64,000 nt of DNA from Jejuia sp040720935 (GCF_040720935.1 NZ_JBFDAE010000002.1:62001-126000); one strand, 5' to 3'; positions 26,361 to 35,604 are shown, numbered from the stretch's first letter. The notes: generated by a model from the letters alone, not told the origin. Numbers and translations are program-made.

Positions 26361-27149
26361 ATGAAAAACCTACTCTTCCTACTCCTGATTATTTCAATGG
26401 TTTCCTGCAAAGACGCTAAAAAAGAAACCACAGACTATTCAAAAGAAAATCTAGATGTTACGACAAGCATATATCCAGAAAACATCTCAAAAGTTTTTGA
26501 TGCCCATGGCGGTATCGATAATTGGAATAAAATGCAATCGTTAGTTTTTACCATAAAAAAACCAAACGGTAACGAGGTAACTACTACCGATTTGAAAAAC
26601 AGAAAATCTTTAATAGAAATGCCAAAACACACCATTGGCTATAACGGAAAAGATGTTTGGTTAAAAAATAAAGATACTGCTCAATATAAAGGTAAGCCAA
26701 AGTTTTACTATAACTTAATGTTCTATTTCTATGCAATGCCTTTTATTGTAGGCGATGATGGTATCAAATATGAAGCATCAAAACCTTTGGAATTCGAAGG
26801 GCAAACCTATCCAGGAATAAAAATCTCATATGAAAGTGGCGTAGGCGAATCTCCAGAAGACGAATATATAGTCTATTACAATAAAGACAGCCACAAAATG
26901 GAATGGCTAGCATACACCGTAACCTATTTTTCAAAAGAAAAAAGTAAGGAATGGCATTTTATAAAATACAGCAATTGGCAAAACGTAGATGGTTTAATAG
27001 TGCCTAAAACCTTGACTTGGTATAACGTAGAAAATAATTTACCAGTTTCTAAACGCAACGATTTAGAGTTCATAAACATAAGGTTAAGCAAAGAAAAACC
27101 AGAAGCCTCAATGTTTGAAGCCCCGGTGGGCGCAAAAATTATAGAGTAA
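26361..27149 (+). CDS. DUF6503 family lipoprotein
   Basis: 262 residues. The signal peptide ends in the lipobox MVSC (Cys at about 16). The mature part opens with a helix containing VFDAHGGIDNWNKMQSLVF, typical of the LolA/LolB-like or outer-membrane-lipoprotein-sorting folds of Bacteroidota. It continues as an antiparallel beta sheet (DVWLKNKDTAQYKGKPKFYY and following). I place it in DUF6503 by recall. Its stop codon TAA is immediately next to the stop of the convergent DUF3810 gene, with no intervening base. Confidence 0.7.
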   Translation: MKNLLFLLLIISMVSCKDAKKETTDYSKENLDVTTSIYPENISKVFDAHGGIDNWNKMQSLVFTIKKPNGNEVTTTDLKNRKSLIEMPKHTIGYNGKDVWLKNKDTAQYKGKPKFYYNLMFYFYAMPFIVGDDGIKYEASKPLEFEGQTYPGIKISYESGVGESPEDEYIVYYNKDSHKMEWLAYTVTYFSKEKSKEWHFIKYSNWQNVDGLIVPKTLTWYNVENNLPVSKRNDLEFINIRLSKEKPEASMFEAPVGAKIIE

Positions 27150-28220
27150 TTAATTGTCTGGATGTGCCTCTAAATAATTAACCAAAAGTGCCACCACGTA
27201 GCTGTAACTTTCCATGCCCTTACTTTGTCTGTTTGCTTTTAAGTAATTGCTGTAAAACAGTTTAAAAAGTGGCTTGAAGGGATTTTCGTGCGCATCCGAA
27301 AACAAACGGGATTCTTCATAATTTTTTATAATACCCGTATTTACATCTGCAACTAAATCTTCGTAGAGACATTCGTCACGTTGGTAAATTTCATTCAAAC
27401 AATACCCCAAACCATAGGCGAAACCACAATATTTAATATACATATCATCATTATTTGAGGCAGCCAAAAAACCGATAAAATTAGCTTCGTTTTCAGCGGC
27501 ATAACCTAATTGGTGTGCAATTTCATGGGAAGATGTGGTTGGAAATCGAAACATTGGAATTCTCCCGTTTACATGCGCTTCGTTGGTCAAAGGGTTTAAA
27601 TATCCACTAAAACCCATATACGATAATGGATAACTAAATAAAGACTGCTTTATACTTTCTGGTTGGTATTCTAAATCTGGAAAAACAGCTTTTATATTAT
27701 CATAACCCTTTGGAATTAGGCTAAAAACCTCGGTTTTATCATAGGGTATATCAACCTTAATCGAATCATTTTTAGTTATGTTAAACTGTAACAGGTTAGA
27801 AGCTTCTATAAGTTTTTCAGTTACGTTTACTAGCTGTTCAGTAGTGTAATCAGCATTCAAATTGAGGTTTTTATGCAATGGCAATCGGTAATAATTCAAG
27901 CCCCAAAACAAATGAAACGCAAAGTAAATTAAAGACACAGCCGCGAAAACATCAACACACCAATTTAGGGTGTCCTTTCTTAAGCGTTTTCTGTTTTTTA
28001 AAAACCACCAAATCATGTAAATACCACCAAGCCCATATACCAAATCCCCAAAAGAAAATGGCAACAAGCCCAATACATACCTAAAAATTTTAGAAAGCCA
28101 TTGGTAAAGTCCTTCGCTATAATATTGCTCTACAAATCCAGGGTAGTTAGAGAGCAGTTTTACAAGCAAAAATTGCGGAATTAACAACAGCGCAATAATT
28201 GTTTTTTTCTTCTTCAGCAT
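27150..28220 (-). CDS. DUF3810 family membrane protein with HExxH motif
   Basis: 356 residues. The N-terminal part has three membrane helices (about 8-25, 55-72, 90-108). The soluble C-terminal domain carries TTSSHEIAHQLGYAAENEAN near residue 235: HEIAH followed by a downstream Glu, which is the signature of a zincin-type metallopeptidase. DUF3810 proteins are widespread in Bacteroidota with no known substrate. It is convergent with, and directly abuts, the DUF6503 gene. The start at ATG 28220 is followed by a basic KKKKT leader suited to membrane insertion. Confidence 0.8.
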   Translation of the reverse strand: MLKKKKTIIALLLIPQFLLVKLLSNYPGFVEQYYSEGLYQWLSKIFRYVLGLLPFSFGDLVYGLGGIYMIWWFLKNRKRLRKDTLNWCVDVFAAVSLIYFAFHLFWGLNYYRLPLHKNLNLNADYTTEQLVNVTEKLIEASNLLQFNITKNDSIKVDIPYDKTEVFSLIPKGYDNIKAVFPDLEYQPESIKQSLFSYPLSYMGFSGYLNPLTNEAHVNGRIPMFRFPTTSSHEIAHQLGYAAENEANFIGFLAASNNDDMYIKYCGFAYGLGYCLNEIYQRDECLYEDLVADVNTGIIKNYEESRLFSDAHENPFKPLFKLFYSNYLKANRQSKGMESYSYVVALLVNYLEAHPDN

Positions 28221-28252
28221 GTTTCAAAAATACTAAAATGTGTTTACAACTT

Positions 28253-28285
28253 AGACCTTTCAGGTTTTTAAAACCTGAAAGGTCT
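28253..28285. repeat. Perfect 33-nt inverted repeat between divergent genes
   Basis: Sixteen-base arms (AGACCTTTCAGGTTTT and its complement) are separated by a single T. It lies 33 bases upstream of the DUF3810 ATG and 32 bases upstream of the pepD ATG, so it must affect both leaders or promoters. ACCTTTCAGGTTTT palindromes are common between flavobacterial genes. Confidence 0.7.
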
Positions 28286-28316
28286 CACTACATTTGTATT
28301 TTATATTTGAAAAATT

Positions 28317-29777
28317 ATGAGCGCAGAAATAAGACAGTTAGAACCTAAAGCACTTTGGAACAAATTTGCAGATTTAAACGCCGTTCCCAGACCATCAAAA
28401 AAAGAAGAACGTGTTATTGCGTTTATGAAAGATTTTGGTAAAAGCTTAGGATTGGAAACCATAGAAGACGAAGTTGGAAACGTTATCATAAAAAAGCCAG
28501 CCACCGCAGGAATGGAAAACAGAACTACCGTAGTGATGCAATCGCATTTAGATATGGTGCACCAAAAAAATAACGATACCGAATTCGATTTTGACATACA
28601 AGGTATCGATATGTATATAGATGGCGATTGGGTGCGTGCAAAAGGCACAACATTGGGTGCCGATAATGGACTGGGAGTTGCAACCATAATGGCGATTTTA
28701 GAAAGTACAGACATTCCACATCCGGCAATCGAAGCGTTATTCACCATAGATGAAGAAACAGGAATGACAGGAGCCATGGGTTTAAAAGGCGGACTCCTTT
28801 CTGGAGGCATCCTTCTAAATTTAGATACCGAAGAAGATGACGAAATAGGAGTAGGTTGTGCAGGAGGAATTGATGTTACAGCAACGAGAACTTACAATGA
28901 AGAAGAAACACCTGAGTTCAAGATTGGTTTTGAAATAACCGTAAAAGGTTTGCAAGGTGGACATTCAGGAATGCAAATTCATGAAGGTTTGGGGAATGCC
29001 AATAAAATAATGAACCGCTTGTTATTTGATGGTTTTGAAAATTTCGGATTACGTATTTCTGAAATTGACGGTGGTAGTCTGCGTAATGCCATTCCAAGAG
29101 AAAGTAAGGCAAAAGTGGTTATAGACGCCATTCATGAAGATGCTTTTTTATTGGAAATTAATTTAATATCCAATGCTATAAAAAAGGAATTAAAAACCAT
29201 GGAGCCCGATTTAAATATCCAGGTTTCTAAGTGCGATACCCCTGAAAAAATTATGGATTTAGGAGTGCAAGAAGGATTTACAAGAGCCATGTATGCGGCC
29301 TTAAATGGCGTTTACCGCATGAGTGCCGATATTCCGGATTTGGTAGAAACCTCAAATAATATTGCCAGAGTTATTGTTAAAGACGGCACTATTAAAGTGG
29401 GTTGTTTAACGCGTTCATCAGTTGAAAGTTCTAAAATGGATTTGGCAAATACGCTTCGGGCTACTTTTGAACTTACAGGTTGCGAAGTAGAATTCTCAGG
29501 AGATTATCCAGGATGGACACCAAATATGGATTCAGCCATTTTAAAAATAATGACAAAAATTTATGAAGATTTAAATGGCGAAAAACCACATGTAGCAGCG
29601 TGTCATGCAGGTTTGGAATGTGGTATTTTGGGGCAAAATTACCCAGATATGGATATGATTAGTTTTGGCCCAAATATTAAAGGAGCGCACTCTCCTGATG
29701 AACGTGCACAAATTTCCTCAGTTCAAAAATATTGGAAGTTTGTTTTGGAGATTTTGAAGGCTATTCCTGAGAATTAG
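28317..29777 (+). CDS. pepD: Aminoacyl-histidine dipeptidase (M20)
   Basis: 486 residues. PepD hydrolyses Xaa-His dipeptides such as carnosine, using two metal ions. Visible sites: QSHLDMVHQKN near residue 78 (metal His, catalytic Asp), GTTLGADNGLGVA near 110 (bridging Asp), FTIDEETGMTGA near 142 (catalytic Glu pair), LNLDTEEDDE near 170, and HAGLECGILG near 435 (last His). The lid domain carries GGHSGMQIHEGLGNANK. The length and motif order match PepD (M20C), not PepT. It is transcribed alone, divergently from the DUF3810 gene. Confidence 0.95.
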   Translation: MSAEIRQLEPKALWNKFADLNAVPRPSKKEERVIAFMKDFGKSLGLETIEDEVGNVIIKKPATAGMENRTTVVMQSHLDMVHQKNNDTEFDFDIQGIDMYIDGDWVRAKGTTLGADNGLGVATIMAILESTDIPHPAIEALFTIDEETGMTGAMGLKGGLLSGGILLNLDTEEDDEIGVGCAGGIDVTATRTYNEEETPEFKIGFEITVKGLQGGHSGMQIHEGLGNANKIMNRLLFDGFENFGLRISEIDGGSLRNAIPRESKAKVVIDAIHEDAFLLEINLISNAIKKELKTMEPDLNIQVSKCDTPEKIMDLGVQEGFTRAMYAALNGVYRMSADIPDLVETSNNIARVIVKDGTIKVGCLTRSSVESSKMDLANTLRATFELTGCEVEFSGDYPGWTPNMDSAILKIMTKIYEDLNGEKPHVAACHAGLECGILGQNYPDMDMISFGPNIKGAHSPDERAQISSVQKYWKFVLEILKAIPEN

Positions 29778-29863
29778 AATGGTTTGAGATTTGGTTGCTA
29801 AAGCCATGTGTAAGATTAGCTTTTTTTTTTATAAATCACGACACAATCCTATAAAAGCTTGAA

Positions 29864-29897
29864 TCAATAAAAAGAAAAGCAGGTCGAAACCTGCTTT
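29864..29897 (-). terminator. Intrinsic terminator after the 13-codon ORF
   Basis: On the minus strand AAAGCAGGT-TTCG-ACCTGCTTT is followed by TCTTTTT: a nine-base stem with a stable TTCG loop. Confidence 0.75.
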
Positions 29898-29929
29898 GAT
29901 ATATTAGTTTATAAAAAGAAAGGATTGGT

Positions 29930-29971
29930 TTATCCTGACCAAGAACCTCCCATTAATAACTCTTTAGACAT
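29930..29971 (-). CDS. 13-codon ORF with its own promoter-like box and terminator
   Basis: ATG at 29971 to TAA at 29930 encodes MSKELLMGGSWSG. A perfect -7 box (TACATTTG, 30001-29994) lies about 23 bases upstream of the ATG, and a strong terminator starts about 33 bases after the stop, giving a compact unit of roughly 120 bases. It also lies only 30 bases after the stop of the preceding gene on the same strand, so read-through is possible. No family is recognised. It may be a small peptide, a leader, or the trace of a small RNA. Confidence 0.35.
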   Translation of the reverse strand: MSKELLMGGSWSG

Positions 29972-29993
29972 AATTTTGAATTTTAAGGTTAAA

Positions 29994-30001
29994 CAAATGT
30001 A
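29994..30001 (-). promoter_or_regulatory. -7 promoter box (TACATTTG) for the 13-codon ORF
   Basis: A match to TAnnTTTG. It touches the stop codon of the preceding gene. No TTG was found at the -33 position, so activity is uncertain. Confidence 0.4.
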
Positions 30002-31013
30002 TTAAACTTTTTCTGATTTTTTGTATATAAAAATCTTAAATTTTTCTCCAGACAAGAAAATATCTCGATTGATATAGGCTAAATCTTCCTTATTAAATGC
30101 TCCATTATGGTACATTTTATTTTTATTTACGGTTGTAAAGAAAACGGATAACTTGTCACAATGTTTTATTTTAAGACTAAAATCATCAATTATTCTGTCA
30201 CTTCCAAAAGAAAATTGTCTATCCACTCGTAAATCTTGTACTAGTTCAATTCTTCTTTCTATATGGTACTCTAATTGACCTGAGAGTTTTTTTGCAATAT
30301 ATTTATTTATTAAACCAGGTTTTTTTCTTGTTTTTATATCATTTTCTTCAAATATTATGCCATCTACGTTTTTTATTTCAAAAGTTAAGTCGTAAGTAAT
30401 ATTTTCATCAGGAGTGTCATCAAAAGTAACCCCGAAATCCCACTCAAATTCATTGATATTAGGTCTGACAATAGTTAAAGAGGCACTTTCAATAACTTTA
30501 ATATAATTTATGTCTATTAGTTCGATATTATAATTTATTTGAAAATTTTTATAGTAGTATGAAATGTTGTCTGTTATAAAAAGTTCATTATCAATCTTCT
30601 TTTTTAACTTTGGATAAAGTTCAGGGAATTGCTGTCTGTATTTGCATAGGGTTACAGTTTCCCATAATTCTGGTAAATTTGATTGCTCAATTAAAAAACC
30701 TTCAGAAAAGGTTATTTGTTTTAATTGTTTTTCGAGTTTTTTATCGAAATCCTTCGAGGATATAACTTTTTTTAAATTCTGCTTCAAAAATCCCTAAAAA
30801 TTGGAAATATTTCAAAGAAACTGAAAATATTCCTGCAGTAAAAAATAGTATAGAAACATTTGCAAAATAAGAAATAACTTTATCATACTTATTTAATGAA
30901 CCATTAACTGCTTCATTTAAACTATAGACAGAATAAAATATCGCATACATGGTTGCTACCCCTAGAATATAAAAAAAGGAATATCTTTTTACACTATCAA
31001 TGATTTTTTTCAT
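30002..31013 (-). pseudogene. Two-helix membrane protein with cytosolic domain, split by a frameshift
   Basis: Frame one starts at ATG 31013 and encodes two membrane helices (about residues 10-32 and 45-68). It stops at 30741 after 90 residues. Frame two continues to 30002 and encodes about 260 residues of a soluble domain with no credible start of its own (only TTG at 30787, inside the first gene). The frames meet at seven A (30773-30767). With six A the reading would be continuous: GIFEAEFKK then VISSKDFDKKLEKQL. So one protein of about 342 residues is interrupted by a one-base expansion. Transcriptional slippage on the A7 tract, or a sequencing error, could also restore it. The family is not recognised. 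Confidence 0.65.
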
Positions 31014-31139
31014 AAATGTTAATTTTTAAAAATGTTTTCCGCTTATAATCTATCTTTCTATCATTAGTTTGATTTTTTAGATTGTAAGTAATACAAATAT
31101 AGTAGAAAAAATCACAAGTCAAGTAAGTTAAATCATATT

Positions 31140-31361
31140 TCAAGGCACAGGGTCATGCCCAGAACCGCCCCAAGGATGGCAACTAAAAATACGTTTTAAA
31201 GCTAACCAACCCCCTTTAAATAAACCATGTTTTTTTAGGGCTTCTTTACTATAATGGGAACATGTTGGGTTATATCTGCAAGTTGCAGGGGTAAGAGGAG
31301 ATATGAGTGTTTGATACACTTTTATCAAAAATAAAAAAGGGGCAATAAGTAGTTTTTTCAT
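31140..31361 (-). CDS. yidD: Membrane protein insertion efficiency factor
   Basis: 73 residues with the invariant YidD core: LIKVYQTLISPLTPATCRYNPTCSHYSKEAL and RIFSCHPWGGSGHDPVP (three conserved Cys, PWGGSG). It is a small membrane-associated protein that helps the Sec/YidC pathway insert inner-membrane proteins. In many bacteria it lies between rpmH/rnpA and yidC; here it is separate, downstream of cysS. The length is at the short end of the family but complete. Confidence 0.95.
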   Translation of the reverse strand: MKKLLIAPFLFLIKVYQTLISPLTPATCRYNPTCSHYSKEALKKHGLFKGGWLALKRIFSCHPWGGSGHDPVP

Positions 31362-31400
31362 AAGAAACTAAAAACAGGCTTTTGGCTCGAATGTCATATT

Positions 31401-31439
31401 GAGCGCCCGACTGCCTGTCCGTCCGGCAGTCGGGTGCTC
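31401..31439. repeat. Long GC-rich hairpin of the CCTG...CAGG family
   Basis: GAGC-G-CCCGACTGCC pairs with GGCAGTCGGG-T-GCTC around the loop TGTCCGTCC. It contrasts sharply with the AT-rich surroundings and resembles the short palindromes at 12130, 18656 and 42133. It may also terminate cysS. Confidence 0.6.
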
Positions 31440-31468
31440 AGTTTGACAAGATTTTTTTAGCCTGCCAT

Positions 31469-32950
31469 TTAAGAGAGGCTAAACGTAGTCCCATCTTTTC
31501 CATCCTTAAGATGAATACCAACTTCTGCCAGTTCATCCCTAATCTTATCAGACATAGCAAAGTCTTTATTGGCTCGGGCTTCTTGCCGTAACTTAATCAA
31601 TAGCTCAACGGCCCCAGTAAGTTTATCGGTTCCAGATGTAGTTTCAACTTCGTTTAAAAGTCCTAAAACATCAAAAACAAAAGCATGCATAGTATCATTT
31701 AAAAGTTCTAAATCTTCAGCAGAAATAGTTGCTTTTTGGTCTTTAATCTGATTCAAATATTTTACGGCTTCAAATAAATGAGCGATTAGAATTGGCGAAT
31801 TAAAATCATCATTCATAGCATCATAACATTTCTGTTTCCATGCGGTTACATCCATAGTAGAGCTAGTAGAAGATTTAATAACCTTCAATAAATTGATACC
31901 ATCCATCAACCTATAAAACCCTTTTTCACTAGCCAATAAACCGTCGTCTGTTAAATCTAAAACACTTCTGTAAGACGATTGCGCCATAAAGAAACGAATA
32001 ACGCTAGGGGAATAGGCTTTACTCATTTTATCATTGTTCCCAGATAATAGCTCATTGGGGTTAATGATATTTCCTGTAGTTTTAGACATGCGCTGTCCGT
32101 TTAGCTCCAACATGTTCGCATGCATCCAGTAATTTACAGGAGATTTCCCAATAGCAGCTTCATTTTGTGCAATTTCACATTCGTGATGTGGAAATTTTAA
32201 ATCCATGCCGCCACCGTGAATATCAAACGTTTCGCCCAGATATTTGGTGCTCATTGCAGTACATTCCAGATGCCATCCGGGGAAACCATCGCCCCAAGGG
32301 GAAGGCCAGCGCATAATATGTTGTGGTTCTGCTTTTTTCCAAAGTGCAAAATCTTGCGGATTTTTTTTATCGCTCTGGCCGTCTAAAACTCGCGTGTTGT
32401 GAATTAAATCTTCAAGTTTACGTTTACTTAATTTTCCGTAGTCGTTGGTTTCATTAAACTTATGGACATCAAAATATACAGAACCATTTACTTCATAAGC
32501 AAAACCATTTTCAATAATTTTACCAATCAATTCAATCTGTTCAATAATATGTCCAGTTGCAGTAGGCTCAATACTAGGCGGTAAAAAGTTTAGGGTATTG
32601 AGAATATTATGAAAATCTACGGTGTAGCGTTGCACGACTTCCATAGGTTCAATTTGCTCTAAACGTGCTTTTTTTGTGATTTTATCTTCGCCAGCATCTG
32701 CATCGTTTTCCAAATGTCCAGCATCTGTAATGTTCCTCACATAGCGCACTTTATAACCTAAATGCTTTAGATACCGAAATACCATATCAAAAGACATAAA
32801 GGTGCGCACATTCCCCAAATGGACATTGCTGTAAACTGTGGGTCCGCAAACATACATGCCTACACATCCAGCTTCTATTGGTTTAAAAGCTTCTTTTTGA
32901 CCCGTTAAGGAGTTATATATTTTGATTTGGTTTGATTGGTATAACTGCAT
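31469..32950 (-). CDS. cysS: Cysteinyl-tRNA synthetase
   Basis: 493 residues; charges tRNA(Cys). Class I signatures: CGPTVYSNVHLGNVRTF (HIGH-like HLGN near residue 41) and KMSKT-type RMSKTTGNIINP near 288. The zinc-binding site uses Cys30, Cys226 in HLECTAMS, and HHECEIAQ near 252. The DALR-type C-terminal domain ends LKDGKDGTTFSLS. The length is usual. Its leader on the minus strand contains CTCAACAACAAAC, also found in the gatB-aspS linker. Confidence 0.97.
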   Translation of the reverse strand: MQLYQSNQIKIYNSLTGQKEAFKPIEAGCVGMYVCGPTVYSNVHLGNVRTFMSFDMVFRYLKHLGYKVRYVRNITDAGHLENDADAGEDKITKKARLEQIEPMEVVQRYTVDFHNILNTLNFLPPSIEPTATGHIIEQIELIGKIIENGFAYEVNGSVYFDVHKFNETNDYGKLSKRKLEDLIHNTRVLDGQSDKKNPQDFALWKKAEPQHIMRWPSPWGDGFPGWHLECTAMSTKYLGETFDIHGGGMDLKFPHHECEIAQNEAAIGKSPVNYWMHANMLELNGQRMSKTTGNIINPNELLSGNNDKMSKAYSPSVIRFFMAQSSYRSVLDLTDDGLLASEKGFYRLMDGINLLKVIKSSTSSTMDVTAWKQKCYDAMNDDFNSPILIAHLFEAVKYLNQIKDQKATISAEDLELLNDTMHAFVFDVLGLLNEVETTSGTDKLTGAVELLIKLRQEARANKDFAMSDKIRDELAEVGIHLKDGKDGTTFSLS

Positions 32951-33177
32951 TTGTTGTTAGACGTTAAGTCGTTTGTTGTTGAGTTGAGGATGACGTTAGA
33001 ATTAAGTTACATTATGCTTTTAGAAAATAATTTCGTAATGCGCTAATCTTGTTTGTAATAGATTCCACTTCAAATCTAATATTTTTATAGTTTTCTTCGG
33101 AAATAAATTTGAGTTCTTTCAGAATAGATTTTCAAATTCTAGAATTGAATACTAAGTTTAGTATTGACCAATGAACA

Positions 33178-33855
33178 TTAAAATTGAGTGTCTAATTTGA
33201 TGTAATCCAAAAACTCACGGCGTGTCCCCATATCTTTAAATTTACCACCAAATTCTGAAGTTACTGTACTACTTTCGATATCTCTAATACCCCTGGAATT
33301 TACGCATAAATGTTTCGCATCAATAACACAAGCTACATCTTTAGTGTTTAAAACCTCTTGAAGTTCTTTTACAATTTGAATGGTTAAACGTTCCTGAACT
33401 TGCGGACGTTTCGCAAAATAATCTACAATACGATTCATTTTAGAAAGACCAACTACAGTACCATTTGAAATGTAGGCAACATGTGCTTTACCAACAATAG
33501 GCAATAAGTGATGCTCGCAAGTGGAATATACCGTAATATTTTTTTCAACAAGCATTTCGCCATACTTGTACTTGTTTTCAAAAGTGGATGCACTTGGTTT
33601 TTTTGAAGGATCTAAACCTCCAAAAATTTCATTAACAAACATTTTTGCTACACGGTTTGGTGTGCCATTTAAACTATCGTCTGTTAAGTCTAATCCAAGA
33701 GTTTCTAGGATACGGCGCACATCATCTTTAATAATATCTATTTTTTCTTCATTAGAAAGTTGGAAGGCATCGCTGCGCATCGGTGTGTTTTCCGAAGCAC
33801 CGATATGTTCATCTCCTAAAGCATCAAAATCTCCTAAGTTGTTATCAAATTTCAT
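33178..33855 (-). CDS. folE: GTP cyclohydrolase I
   Basis: 225 residues; converts GTP to dihydroneopterin triphosphate, the first step of folate/pterin synthesis. The zinc ligands Cys and His lie in STCEHHLLPIVGKAHVAYI near residue 112 and in DVACVIDAKHLCVNSRGIRD near 185. The conserved QERLT segment is also present. An N-terminal extension of about 35 residues is poorly conserved. The promoter box TATCTTTG lies at 33888-33881, 26 bases before the ATG. Confidence 0.96.
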   Translation of the reverse strand: MKFDNNLGDFDALGDEHIGASENTPMRSDAFQLSNEEKIDIIKDDVRRILETLGLDLTDDSLNGTPNRVAKMFVNEIFGGLDPSKKPSASTFENKYKYGEMLVEKNITVYSTCEHHLLPIVGKAHVAYISNGTVVGLSKMNRIVDYFAKRPQVQERLTIQIVKELQEVLNTKDVACVIDAKHLCVNSRGIRDIESSTVTSEFGGKFKDMGTRREFLDYIKLDTQF

Positions 33856-33880
33856 GGGTTTTCAATCAAAATTTAATGTG

Positions 33881-33888
33881 CAAAGATA
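33881..33888 (-). promoter_or_regulatory. -7 promoter box (TATCTTTG) for folE
   Basis: A perfect TAnnTTTG on the minus strand, followed by a short AT-rich leader. Confidence 0.6.
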
Positions 33889-33967
33889 AGCATTTCTGTT
33901 TTTGCATGCTTTTTCTTAGCAAATAATTAATATCTCTATCTGTCTCCAAAATTCATTTCAAATTACA

Positions 33968-34007
33968 CAAAAAAGAAAAGCTTGAACTCTTTTTAAGTCC
34001 AAGCTTT
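33968..34007 (-). terminator. Intrinsic terminator after the FadL-family gene
   Basis: On the minus strand AAAGCTTGGACTT pairs with GAGTTCAAGCTTT (one mismatch), then TTCTTTTTT. Confidence 0.75.
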
Positions 34008-34029
34008 AAATATGTTTTCTGTTATTTGA

Positions 34030-35574
34030 TTAAATATTGAAACCTAAACTAATAGTTATATTGGAATTTTGTCTATCTATCGTGGCGGTATCAATTAAAC
34101 CAACGCTATATAAAGATGTTTCATCGGTTCTTTTCCATTGATCGTAAGTAAGGTCTAGTTTGGTATTTCCGAAGTTATACCCAAAACCTAATGAAAAACC
34201 ACTTAAATCACCAACGGTAATACCATCAACATATGGACTTTCTTCAAAACGATAGCCACCTCTAAAACTGAATTGCTTGTGTTTGTATTCGGCACCAAGT
34301 TTGTAGGTAGAAGCTGTTGTTAACATATCGCTAATGTCTGCATTTAAATCTATATAATCCCCTTCCGGTTCCAATTTAGCAGCACCGTAATCTTTACGGG
34401 AATAATCAAAACTGATGAGCCCTTGGTTTTCGAATACGTAAGCGGCACTACCAGTTATTTTTGCAGGCGTTTGTAGTTTGTATGATGGGTAAATATTTGT
34501 TACCTGCGGATTTATATTCTGCGTAAAACCTGCACCATTATCAATACCGTCAACACCTAAAAATTGAGAAGTTTCTTCCTCTATGGTGTACCATATTGGA
34601 GAATCATAAGTTAAACCTAAACGAAATTCGTTAGTCAATTTTAAGATGCCACCCAATTGAAATGAAAACCCTGAACCCACAGTAGATAAATTATTTTCAA
34701 ATTCAACAGTATCGAAATCAATTACGTCTGGAGCAGGATTGGGATTATTAGAATTGTTTTCAAATAAAAGCGTTGAACGCTGAAAATCTATAAAGTGAGA
34801 ATTTAAATTTACTCCAATATATAAATTGTCTTCATATTGTGCTGCTAAATTTACGGCAATCTTACCATTGTACCCAGTTGATACATAGGTGTAATTGTGC
34901 ATAAAATTACCTTCAGTGGCATTTATAAAGTAATTTGTATTGTCGTCTGCGTTTGTTTCAGGATCCAGGATTAGAGATTCATATCCTAAAAAAGCCTGTT
35001 GGTGCGCAAATCCAAGATCGTTACCAATATTCGCATAAGCCTGATTTAGGGTTTCATTTTCAAAAGCAGAGATCTCATCTAAACGCAACCCGTTTGCATA
35101 ATCAAAGAAATAGCTTGCAATTGTGTTATTGAAATTAGCACTATTGGTGTTTGTCCCAACGGCAAACCAGCTATCATCAAAATTATTAGTTCTATCGTAA
35201 GCCACGCCGATACTAAACTTTCTCCATGGCGAATTGCTCGTGTTTTTAAAAACGAAAGCAGCACCACCTTGTGTTAAGTCGAAATTTGAATCGTTGGTGC
35301 TTCCGGTTCCTCCAAAATAATTGGTGTCATTATTTAGTTCTGCATTTCCTAAGGTGAAAGAGGCGTGACTTTGACTGAATACAGCCGAACTTGCAGGGTT
35401 AATGTTTACCGCACTCATGTCGCCACCCAATGCGCCAAAGGCACCACTTAAGGCTCTAAAACGAGCAGTTCCTTGTACATTATCTTGCGAATATCTTAGA
35501 GCATCGCTTAAATCTTGACCGTAAATTGTTGACATAGATAATACACCTATGAACAAAAAATATATCTTTTTCAT
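34030..35574 (-). CDS. OmpP1/FadL family outer-membrane transporter
   Basis: 514 residues with a signal peptide (MKKIYFLFIGVLSMSTIYGQ) and a mature protein dominated by amphipathic beta strands, ending in a strand ITISLGFNI suited to the outer membrane. The early motif ARFRALSGAFGALGGDMSAVNINPASSAVF matches the FadL hatch region of the Bacteroidota OmpP1 family (GGD..A...NPA). It probably takes up hydrophobic substrates such as long-chain fatty acids or hydrocarbons. It starts 30 bases after the stop of the Ser/Arg-rich lipoprotein gene and is likely in the same operon. Confidence 0.9.
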   Translation of the reverse strand: MKKIYFLFIGVLSMSTIYGQDLSDALRYSQDNVQGTARFRALSGAFGALGGDMSAVNINPASSAVFSQSHASFTLGNAELNNDTNYFGGTGSTNDSNFDLTQGGAAFVFKNTSNSPWRKFSIGVAYDRTNNFDDSWFAVGTNTNSANFNNTIASYFFDYANGLRLDEISAFENETLNQAYANIGNDLGFAHQQAFLGYESLILDPETNADDNTNYFINATEGNFMHNYTYVSTGYNGKIAVNLAAQYEDNLYIGVNLNSHFIDFQRSTLLFENNSNNPNPAPDVIDFDTVEFENNLSTVGSGFSFQLGGILKLTNEFRLGLTYDSPIWYTIEEETSQFLGVDGIDNGAGFTQNINPQVTNIYPSYKLQTPAKITGSAAYVFENQGLISFDYSRKDYGAAKLEPEGDYIDLNADISDMLTTASTYKLGAEYKHKQFSFRGGYRFEESPYVDGITVGDLSGFSLGFGYNFGNTKLDLTYDQWKRTDETSLYSVGLIDTATIDRQNSNITISLGFNI

Positions 35575-35604
35575 GTGTTTATTTTTCTTAGAGATTGTGA
35601 ACTA

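Noticed and set aside
29821..29830. T-run after pepD as its terminator
   Set aside because: There is a run of T (29821-29830) after AGATTAGC, but no stem of useful length precedes it; pepD termination remains unassigned.
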